Shown: positions 5,937 to 11,140 of the stretch, one piece after another
How the letters are laid out: each line of letters starts with the position of its first letter
How positions within the stretch are numbered: the stretch's first letter is position 1
Assembly: GCA_015486655.1 (NCBI GenBank)
Contig: WFRF01000209.1
Coordinates: forward strand, 1-11,140
DNA from: Caldifarciminota bacterium
GTDB taxonomy: Bacteria; Hydrothermota; 32-111; QNBC01
DNA: 11,140 nt
Direction of reading: 5' to 3'
Notes under the pieces: model-generated
Databases searched by the model: none
Told to the model about the DNA's origin: nothing
What the model saw: the letters and a program-made list of their open reading frames with translations, nothing else
Translations under genes and position numbers: made by a program

Positions 5937-6190
5937 AAGTCCTCCTTAAATGTTATTTTACAATTCCCTACACCGTTTTCCCCGAAAATTTCCCCTACCC
6001 CTTGATGGAGAAGCGATTCGCTACAAGATGTTTTTGCAAATACGTTTTTCTCATTTTTTGCCTCCTTTTTTTTATTTTTTTGCGTTATGAGACTGTTTAA
6101 AAAAAGTAAAAACAGAACAATATAAATAAAGATTATCATCTTGAGTATAAAGTTTAAAATTAGGGCTCGTTTATCTTTTATTCTTTTCAT
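5933..6190 (-). CDS. Doubtful 85-codon ORF with one membrane segment, overlapping the leader of 4989-5936
   Basis: An open frame of 85 codons overlapping the downstream ATG by 4 bp (ATGA). It would have a basic N-terminus, one hydrophobic segment (about 10-36) and a Lys-rich tail. Against it: no SD precedes ATG 6190; the tail is mostly produced by a poly-A tract that forms an SD for a different short ORF (5995-6054); and the last codons are the SD of the next gene. The 4-bp overlap is the main argument for it. Most likely this is 5' leader sequence that happens to stay open. Confidence 0.25.
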   Translation of the reverse strand: MKRIKDKRALILNFILKMIIFIYIVLFLLFLNSLITQKNKKKEAKNEKNVFAKTSCSESLLHQGVGEIFGENGVGNCKITFKEDL

Positions 6191-6262
6191 GCTAATATTT
6201 ATGCAATTTGTATGCCAGTTTATTATGTGACATTATTACGTCATTTGTAAAATGAGGCAAAA
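5937..6262 (-). other. Long leader region upstream of the secreted-protein gene
   Basis: About 325 nt without a confident gene. It contains the doubtful ORF 5933-6190 and a short ORF with a strong SD at 5995-6054. It also holds a G-rich tract on the transcribed strand: runs of G at 6001-5998, 5995-5992, 5983-5980 and 5968-5966, ending about 20 nt before the SD of the 4989-5936 gene. A small palindrome AGCGATTCGCT lies at 6011-6021. No convincing sigma70 promoter was found upstream. Confidence 0.4.
5995..6054 (-). CDS. Possible 19-residue leader peptide with strong SD
   Basis: ATG 6054 follows GGAGG (6065-6061) with an ideal 6-nt spacer and opens a 19-codon frame ending at TAG 5995: MRKTYLQKHLVANRFSIKG. 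It is basic, with no hydrophobic segment. The SD is the best in this leader, so ribosomes may well load here. The stop lies inside the G-rich tract, 58 nt before the start of the secreted-protein gene, an arrangement compatible with a leader peptide controlling the next gene. There is no run of identical or rare codons of the kind used in amino-acid attenuation. It could also be a chance match. Confidence 0.3.
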   Translation of the reverse strand: MRKTYLQKHLVANRFSIKG

Positions 6263-6311
6263 AAAAAGTGTGTAGAATTTTCACACTCTGTGAAAATATT
6301 ACACACTTTTT
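6263..6311 (-). terminator. Intrinsic terminator of the lipoprotein-Nudix-AlaX operon, symmetric
   Basis: Arms 6263-6285 and 6289-6311 pair over 23 positions (12 bp, two mismatches, 9 bp) around a 3-nt loop CTC. The arm ends are A and T runs, so the leftward transcript ends in a U-run. The stem starts 10 nt past the stop of the AlaX gene. Its symmetry means it could also stop rightward transcription. Confidence 0.85.
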
Positions 6312-6320
6312 GCTTAAATA

Positions 6321-7463
6321 TTAATTTTTAAGAAGTGAAATCATACGAGTGCAGATTTCATCGTCATCTTCTCCGAGCATTAGTTGAAATTTTCCCCTGT
6401 TTCCTCCGCCCTTCACACCGAATTCTTTCCTCAATTTATCAATAATGGATTTAAATAAATCATTTTTATCCTCGGAAACAGCTATAAACAATCGTTTTGT
6501 ATTTTTATTCAAAATTAAAGACTCCGTACCCGTTTCAATTAGTTTCGATTGTATATACCTTATTTCCTCATCACTGAACTCATCAGTTTTTTCCGTATAC
6601 ACATTTTCTTGAATTTTTTCCATGAAATTATCCAATTCCTTCAACCGATATGTCTTTACCTGTTTTTTTAGTTCCTTCTCGCGTTCAATTAAAGCTTTTA
6701 CACCTTCAACAACCGTTTCTTCATCCCTTGTCAGAATATTTTTTAGTTTATCTACGATTAAGAACCTCTTTTGGTAATCATACATTGCTCTGTAACCGCA
6801 TTTAAAGTGTAATCTGATATTTTTCCTAACCTTGTCCGTACCCGTGATTTTAAAGATGCCTATCTCCCCTGTTCTGTTTACATGAGTACCACCGCAATAA
6901 GAAATATCCACCCCTTCTATTTCAACTACCCTTTTCGGCCCGTTGATTTCTATTTTTTTTCTTACCCCTTCCACATCTTTATCCGTAAAGTATTTATTTA
7001 TTTTTATATCTTTTACTATTACATCATTTACAAGTTTTTCTATCTCTGCAATCCTTTCGTTAGTTATTGTTTTCATGTCGGTTTCAATTGATGAATCCGT
7101 CTCTCCCATGTGGAACGAAAGTGTTTTTATGCCAAAATTTTCTTCAATCACCCCGGAAAGTATGTGTTGGCCCGTATGTTGTTGCATATGATCGAATCTC
7201 CTGTCCCAATCGATTTTGCATTTGACATTACTTTCTTCAGTCGCTCTGTCGGTAATATGTATAATCTCATCATCTTTAATTTTAACATCAAGTACTTTGG
7301 CATCGCCTATAAATCCGTGATCGGCTGTCTGACCTCCCGATTCGGGATAAAAATAGGTCTCCTTTAAAACAATGCCACAAGTATTGTCATCGTATATTTC
7401 TTTCTTGACTATATCGGTTTTAAATTCCGTCAAATACTCATCATTTACACAGAGCTTCTTCAT
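6321..7463 (-). CDS. alaX: Alanyl-tRNA editing protein, AlaX with C-terminal DHHA1 domain
   Basis: A free-standing alanyl-tRNA editing factor that deacylates mischarged tRNA(Ala), mainly Ser-tRNA(Ala), in the cytosol. 380 residues, the size of long AlaX proteins. From ATG 7463: an AlaRS-like beta domain with ETYFYPESGGQTADHG (35-50), the zinc-binding pair HTGQH (96-100) and CGGTH (190-194) giving H96, H100, C190 and H194, then NIRLHFKCGYRA (215-226) as in AlaRS editing domains. A helical coiled-coil part follows (about 228-285), then a DHHA1-type C-terminus with GVKGGGNRGKFQLMLG (349-364). Reading is open upstream to 7547, but that would add 28 unrelated residues inside the Nudix gene; MKKLCVNDEYLTEF matches the usual beginning of the family. 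The start overlaps the Nudix stop by 23 bp and its SD is weak (GAG only), so translational coupling is likely. All metal ligands are intact. Confidence 0.93.
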   Translation of the reverse strand: MKKLCVNDEYLTEFKTDIVKKEIYDDNTCGIVLKETYFYPESGGQTADHGFIGDAKVLDVKIKDDEIIHITDRATEESNVKCKIDWDRRFDHMQQHTGQHILSGVIEENFGIKTLSFHMGETDSSIETDMKTITNERIAEIEKLVNDVIVKDIKINKYFTDKDVEGVRKKIEINGPKRVVEIEGVDISYCGGTHVNRTGEIGIFKITGTDKVRKNIRLHFKCGYRAMYDYQKRFLIVDKLKNILTRDEETVVEGVKALIEREKELKKQVKTYRLKELDNFMEKIQENVYTEKTDEFSDEEIRYIQSKLIETGTESLILNKNTKRLFIAVSEDKNDLFKSIIDKLRKEFGVKGGGNRGKFQLMLGEDDDEICTRMISLLKN

Positions 7464-7938
7464 TCTCAATACATTCCAATTGCTCGGGTATAATAAGTTT
7501 TCGTGCTTCTTCAAACGTAAAATATCCGGCATCTGTGGCATCGTCACCCGCCGTTAAAATCTCTTCGTCTGTTCTTACTGAATAGTTGATTATCAATATA
7601 CTTCCGTATTCATCAGTATCTACGGATCTAACACTAAGCAGTGATTCAATGGTCCCGGTGATTCCCGTCTCTTCCTTAAGTTCCCTGAGGCAGGCTTCCT
7701 CGGCATTTTCTCCGTATTCTATGAAACCGCACGGGAATGCCCAGCTCCCCACATGCGGGGGTATTCCTCTTTTTATAAGTAACAGCTTATTACCGTTTCT
7801 TACTATTCCGCAAACAGTGGGAGCCGGATTTTTATAGTATATAAAACCGCAATTAGGACAATATTGACGCTTTTTATTGTTTATTATTTTCTCTTTTAGT
7901 TTTGAACCGCAAATCGGGCAAAAAATGTAATCATTCAT
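7441..7938 (-). CDS. Nudix hydrolase with N-terminal zinc ribbon
   Basis: A 165-residue pyrophosphohydrolase of the Nudix superfamily. These enzymes cleave nucleoside-diphosphate-X compounds; the substrate cannot be read from this sequence. The N-terminal zinc ribbon has CPIC (7-10) and CPNC (27-30). A complete Nudix box follows at 71-93, beginning GFIEYGE and ending RELKEETGI, with all metal-binding glutamates of the G-x5-E-x7-REUxEExGU pattern present. It is preceded by RGIPPHVGSWAFPCG. Zinc ribbon plus Nudix resembles NudC/NUDT12-type NADH pyrophosphatases, but the SQPWPFPxS signature that defines that group is not seen after the box. ATG 7938 is chosen because AAGGTG lies about 8 nt upstream and the ATGA overlaps the lipoprotein stop; a frame open to 7986 would add 16 residues inside that gene. 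Middle cistron of a three-gene operon. Confidence 0.93.
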   Translation of the reverse strand: MNDYIFCPICGSKLKEKIINNKKRQYCPNCGFIYYKNPAPTVCGIVRNGNKLLLIKRGIPPHVGSWAFPCGFIEYGENAEEACLRELKEETGITGTIESLLSVRSVDTDEYGSILIINYSVRTDEEILTAGDDATDAGYFTFEEARKLIIPEQLECIENEEALCK

Positions 7939-8399
7939 TGAAACACCTTCGTATTTGAATATTGATAATTTCCCCAGATTTCCCATGTATCAGGAGAAAT
8001 CGACGTTACTATTAATTTTACATATCCATCTTTTATTTGTATAAAATACAGATGATTCTCGCAAATAACAGGATCAATCGAATCGAATGTAACATTTGAC
8101 ATATCCGTAAACGTATCCTTCTCAACAATCCCCAAGTCTTTTATATTTATTCTTGAGTCATCCGCCATATTAAACCACAAGTACCCGTCATGGGAAGGAT
8201 AAGTCGTATCAACGGGTGTATATGGGTACCAATTTTGAACGATAATGTCATCGTTAACAGGGTGAAGAGAATCAACTATACCATTTGAAAAGTCGAAACC
8301 GTAATAAAAATCAATGTAACAGTCGGCATATCTGTCAATATAATTACCCGTACAGGATGATAAAATCAGAGCAATTAAGAGTATCAGCATTCTTTTCAT
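7935..8399 (-). CDS. Putative lipoprotein, first gene of the Nudix-AlaX operon
   Basis: A 154-residue protein with a classical lipoprotein signal: MKRMLILLIALILSSC, with LSSC as lipobox and C16 as the lipid-bearing residue. The mature part is acidic and rich in D, Y and W (NWYPYTPVDTTYPSHDGYLW, SPDTWEIWGNYQYS), apparently all-beta, with no recognised domain. It probably sits in the periplasm anchored to a membrane. The frame is open to 8465, but that would put 22 unrelated residues before the signal peptide and place the promoter inside the gene; ATG 8399 coincides with the expected transcription start, so the gene is read as leaderless. Its stop overlaps the Nudix start by 4 bp, linking an envelope protein to two cytosolic enzymes by transcription and probably translation. 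The biological reason is not evident. Confidence 0.85.
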   Translation of the reverse strand: MKRMLILLIALILSSCTGNYIDRYADCYIDFYYGFDFSNGIVDSLHPVNDDIIVQNWYPYTPVDTTYPSHDGYLWFNMADDSRINIKDLGIVEKDTFTDMSNVTFDSIDPVICENHLYFIQIKDGYVKLIVTSISPDTWEIWGNYQYSNTKVFQ

Positions 8400-8405
8400 G
8401 CTGTA

Positions 8406-8434
8406 AATATAGTCATATAGTATAAATATGTCAA
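8406..8434 (-). promoter_or_regulatory. Near-consensus leaderless promoter of the lipoprotein-Nudix-AlaX operon
   Basis: Minus strand: TTGACA (8434-8429, 6/6), 17-nt spacer, TATATT (8411-8406, 5/6). Six bases (TACAGC) separate the -10 box from ATG 8399, so +1 is expected on the A of the start codon. There is no SD. The geometry is identical to that at 3245-3273. Confidence 0.75.
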
Positions 8435-8494
8435 GACAATCCGTTGTGTTCTTTACTCTCCTCATGTTTCAATATGGACTGTTCAAATTATTGA

Positions 8495-8523
8495 TTGTCA
8501 TTTTCTTATTTTTTATTTATAAT
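8495..8523 (+). promoter_or_regulatory. Promoter of glpK, divergent from the lipoprotein promoter
   Basis: TTGTCA (8495-8500, 5/6), 17-nt spacer, TATAAT (8518-8523, 6/6). The expected start near 8530 leaves a 14-nt leader holding GGAGG (8535-8539), 4 nt before ATG 8544. The spacer is nearly pure A/T. About 60 bp separate this -35 box from the opposite-facing one, leaving little room for shared operators; none was recognised. Confidence 0.7.
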
Positions 8524-8543
8524 AACGAAAGATTGGAGGTTAT

Positions 8544-9968
8544 ATGAAATATTATTTGGCAATAGATTCCGGAACAAGTTCCGTTCGTTCAATTTTATTC
8601 GATTTAAATTTTGAAATAGTCTCAATAGCAAGAGAGGAACTTCATTTAAAATACCCAAAAAACGGATGGGTGGAGCAAGATCCTATGGAAATTGCCGAAC
8701 TTCAGCGAAAAACCATAGTGGATGTTGTGGAAAAATCAGGGGTTGATATTAGCCGGATCGTTTCATGCGGAATAACAAACCAAAGAGAAACAACAATAAT
8801 CTGGGATAAAAAAACGGGAAAACCGATTTACAACGCCATTGTCTGGCAGGACAGACGGACTGCCGATTATATTGAGAAAATAAGGAATCAACATTTGAAT
8901 ACAATTAAAAACAAAACAGGATTGGTTCCTGATCCGTATTTCTCGGCATCAAAAATCAGATGGATCATCGAACGATATAAAGGAAACAAAGATGAACTTG
9001 CATTCGGAACTGTGGATACATGGTTGATGTATAACCTTATTGAAGGACATCCGCATTTAACCGACTATTCAAACGCCTCCCGTACAATGTTATTTAATAT
9101 AATTAATTTGAAATGGGACGATGAACTGTTGGATCTGTTTAACATTGATAAAAACATGCTTCCGAAAGTAACGGACTCAAATACAAACTTCGGTTTTATA
9201 GATATAAAAGGTCACAAAATTCCCGTTAAAGGGGTACTTGGCGATCAACAATCGGCTCTATACGGACATAATGCAATTTCTCCGGGAGATGTTAAAGTAA
9301 CTTACGGAACAGGGGCTTTTATTCTCTTCAACACCGGTGACACTCCCGTTCTTTCACAAAACAACCTTTTAACTACAATTGCTTGGGTTAAAAACGGACA
9401 AATAACATATGCACTCGAAGGCTCCGTTTTTATTGCGGGAGCCGTTATACAATGGTTGAGGGACAACCTGAACTTCTTTACAAACAGCGAAGAATCGGAG
9501 AAAGTAGCTTTAAATGCAGATAAGAACAGCGGTGTTTATTTTGTACCCGCATTTGTCGGGCTTGGAGCACCATACTGGAACCCCAATGCAAGGGGGACGA
9601 TCTTCGGATTAACAAGGGATTCAGGCATACCGGAAATTACAAAAGCCGCTCTGGAAGGGGTGGCATATCTTGTCAACGATATGCTTTCGGCGATGATTTA
9701 CGACACAAAAAAGAAAATACATAATCTGTTTGCCGACGGCGGAATGAGTAAAAATAACCTCTTTCTGCAATTTCAATCCGACATTTCAGATGTAACCGTC
9801 GAAAGGCCGAAAAACATTGAAGTTACGGCACTGGGAGTTGTCCTCTTGGCATCCAATGAAGAAAATTATTCTTCAAAAATCGATAATCGTTTCACCCCGA
9901 AAATGGATAAAGCCGTTAGAAGCGAAAAAATCGGCGGATGGAAAAAATGCATTGAAAAAACATTATAG
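8544..9968 (+). CDS. glpK: Glycerol kinase
   Basis: FGGY-family kinase that phosphorylates glycerol to sn-glycerol 3-phosphate with ATP in the cytosol, feeding lipid synthesis or glycolysis. 474 residues, somewhat short of the usual 495-505. N-terminal AIDSGTSSVRSILFD (6-20) is the phosphate-binding start of the ASKHA fold. Glycerol-site residues equivalent to E. coli R83, E84, W103, Y135 and D245 are present as R81, E82, W101, Y132 and D234 (in VLGDQQSALYGH). TYGTGAFILFNTG (253-265) and the FGGY-type GGMSKNNLFLQFQSDI signature are intact, followed by EVTALGVVLLA. The C-terminal part is trimmed: the stretch after VVLLA lacks about nine residues found in most GlpK proteins (usually a GLAVGFW-like segment) before FTPKMD. 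Strong SD GGAGG. No glpF or glpD is in view; the following gene is a secreted protein. Function is secure; whether allosteric control is altered is unknown. Confidence 0.96.
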   Translation: MKYYLAIDSGTSSVRSILFDLNFEIVSIAREELHLKYPKNGWVEQDPMEIAELQRKTIVDVVEKSGVDISRIVSCGITNQRETTIIWDKKTGKPIYNAIVWQDRRTADYIEKIRNQHLNTIKNKTGLVPDPYFSASKIRWIIERYKGNKDELAFGTVDTWLMYNLIEGHPHLTDYSNASRTMLFNIINLKWDDELLDLFNIDKNMLPKVTDSNTNFGFIDIKGHKIPVKGVLGDQQSALYGHNAISPGDVKVTYGTGAFILFNTGDTPVLSQNNLLTTIAWVKNGQITYALEGSVFIAGAVIQWLRDNLNFFTNSEESEKVALNADKNSGVYFVPAFVGLGAPYWNPNARGTIFGLTRDSGIPEITKAALEGVAYLVNDMLSAMIYDTKKKIHNLFADGGMSKNNLFLQFQSDISDVTVERPKNIEVTALGVVLLASNEENYSSKIDNRFTPKMDKAVRSEKIGGWKKCIEKTL

Positions 9969-9977
9969 AGGAGTTTT

Positions 9978-11140
9978 ATGAAAAAACTATTTTTATCGGT
10001 ATTCGTTTTCATTCTGATTGCTCAATCAGCGGAATCTTCAAACAACATACGGGACATCAATGAATATTATAAATACGGGCAATTCCACAGATACATAAAA
10101 TATGCTTTAAAGGCAAAAGAGCCGTCACTTTACGGAAAAATAGGAAAATCCTTTTTCTTTCTGCAAAATTACGGAAAAGCATCAAAATACCTTTTACTTG
10201 CCTATAAAAAATCAGGAGAACTCGACCTTCTTAATTTTTACACCAAATGCCAAACGGAGTTGCTTGACTCAATTACAATAAAAAAATATACCAACAGTTA
10301 TATAAAAAGTAAAAATTACGATACCCTCGCTCTCGGTCTGTACTATTCAATACATATGAAAAATAGACTTCTTCAAAATTACGCCGATTCAATATTCGAG
10401 AGCTTCCCTTCCACCGAACTATCATATACTGCGGAGAAACACTTTCTTTATTCTGCATTGTCATCACAAAAAGGGAAACCTGATTCCCTTTTAAGCAATT
10501 TTCTGTCTAAATATAACGATACATATATATACAACGAAGCTCTAATTGAATATTCCAAATATCTTTACAGAAACAAGGACAGAAAGAAGCTTTACAATAT
10601 TTTATCGGACACATTATCTTCCGCCGAAACAAGGTCCATTGTAATCGAACATTTATTGGAACTTCATTACTACAAATCAACCATGTACAAAATACTTATT
10701 TCCGCTTTGAAAGACTCTCTTTCAACACCCCGTTTTATGAACGAAGATGAATGGAATTTACGGAGAAGACAAACAGCCATAAGGATTCGGACAGACCTTG
10801 CAAGAATACTTCTCAAACGCAGAAAAGCTAAAAAGGCTCTTTTTTATTTAAAGGATGCTGAAAAATACAGATCGTTTTTCTATTCCGCTATTACTTATAA
10901 CGCATTAACTGATTATTACAAAGGAATCGCTCTTTTAAGAACAGGCCAATATGAAAAAGCCCGTGAGACACTCGCCGATGCCTTAATGGAATCTGCCTCT
11001 GACAGGGAAATGGAAACAAAAATAATACGACTTTATAAAAGAAATTTCGCAGGTTCCCCCCTTACATATGCAAGAAAATTAAGCAAATATACGGGACCTG
11101 TTTTCAGAAACGACACAAAAATTCGCGGACTTGCAAACGT
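9978..11140 (+). CDS. Exported helical-repeat (TPR-like) protein, C-terminus beyond the window
   Basis: An open frame of 387 codons running off the right edge. AGGAG precedes ATG 9978, which lies 9 nt after the glpK stop, so the two are co-transcribed. MKKLFLSVFVFILIAQSAES is a Sec signal peptide; no lipobox Cys. The mature protein is Lys/Tyr-rich and helical, with TPR-like pairs such as YYKYGQFHRYIKYALKAKEP (30-49), FFLQNYGKASKYLLLAYKKSG (56-76) and, near the end, YYKGIALLRTGQYEKARETL (from about 312). A central segment around 255-285 is strongly basic (LRRRQTAIRIR, LLKRRKAKKAL). Periplasmic TPR proteins of this size often carry a C-terminal thioredoxin-like (TlpA/AhpC) domain, and the last visible residues could be its beginning, but the decisive Cys motif is not in view. 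No known link to glycerol metabolism. Confidence 0.88.
   Translation, partial: MKKLFLSVFVFILIAQSAESSNNIRDINEYYKYGQFHRYIKYALKAKEPSLYGKIGKSFFFLQNYGKASKYLLLAYKKSGELDLLNFYTKCQTELLDSITIKKYTNSYIKSKNYDTLALGLYYSIHMKNRLLQNYADSIFESFPSTELSYTAEKHFLYSALSSQKGKPDSLLSNFLSKYNDTYIYNEALIEYSKYLYRNKDRKKLYNILSDTLSSAETRSIVIEHLLELHYYKSTMYKILISALKDSLSTPRFMNEDEWNLRRRQTAIRIRTDLARILLKRRKAKKALFYLKDAEKYRSFFYSAITYNALTDYYKGIALLRTGQYEKARETLADALMESASDREMETKIIRLYKRNFAGSPLTYARKLSKYTGPVFRNDTKIRGLAN

Noticed and set aside
6228..6243. TGAC-N8-GTCA inverted repeat, resembling a CRP/FNR-type site
   Set aside because: Only 4-bp arms, the spacing does not fit the CRP or FNR consensus, and no promoter was found beside it.
7464..7547. 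Longer N-terminus for the AlaX protein
   Set aside because: Would add 28 residues unrelated to the family, coded entirely inside the Nudix gene; ATG 7463 fits the family start.
6882..7837. Several plus-strand open frames of 61-85 codons
   Set aside because: All antisense to the AlaX and Nudix genes, which carry complete catalytic motifs on the minus strand.
8400..8465. Longer N-terminus for the lipoprotein
   Set aside because: Would bury the lipobox signal peptide and run through a near-consensus promoter.
10273..10467. Minus-strand open frame of 64 codons
   Set aside because: Antisense to the long exported repeat protein that runs from 9978 to the right edge without interruption.
1..11140. 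CRISPR array, tRNA, rRNA or insertion sequence
   Set aside because: No regularly spaced repeats, no cloverleaf or rRNA-like stretch, and no transposase or paired terminal repeats were found on reading both strands.

Overview
The window looks like chromosomal DNA of an AT-rich, Gram-negative bacterium. The evidence is a lipoprotein with a clear lipobox, several Sec-exported proteins, and a secreted protein whose C-terminal half looks like an outer-membrane beta-barrel. Promoters are sigma70-like, and Shine-Dalgarno (SD) sites of the AGGAGG type precede many genes. Two small membrane proteins share a (S/T)PK-x(5)-GKS-x-EY motif of a kind I loosely associate with FCB-group genomes such as Cloacimonadota. 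That placement is a guess; nothing here fixes the taxon.

Region 1 (1-3273, minus strand) is a DpnII/MboI-type GATC restriction-modification operon, read right to left. It encodes a Dam-type dsDNA adenine methylase, a DpnII-like endonuclease, an unrecognised 258-residue protein with two internal repeats, and a DpnA-like methylase cut by the left edge. Each junction overlaps (29-35, 4 and 4 bp). The operon has a strong promoter placed so that transcription would begin at the first base of the methylase ATG. The repeat protein, lodged between nuclease and second methylase, is the most novel item in the window.

Region 2 (about 3274-3564) is a gene-poor junction with a short direct repeat and a perfect 8-bp-arm palindrome resembling dispersed intergenic repeats. 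It may mark the edge of the imported RM block.

Region 3 (3565-6262, minus strand) holds two divergent paralogous membrane proteins and a secreted, probably barrel-containing protein. Between them lie a strong 13-bp hairpin and a promoter/operator-like palindrome. Upstream is a leader of about 250 nt with a strong SD for a 19-codon ORF, a G-rich tract on the transcribed strand and a doubtful 85-codon membrane ORF.

Region 4 (6263-8434, minus strand) is a tightly coupled three-gene operon: lipoprotein, zinc-ribbon Nudix hydrolase and alanyl-tRNA editing protein (AlaX with DHHA1). It starts from a near-consensus, apparently leaderless promoter and ends at a long terminator.

Region 5 (8495-11140, plus strand) is divergent. 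A promoter with a short SD leader drives glycerol kinase, followed 9 nt later by an exported helical-repeat protein that runs off the right edge.
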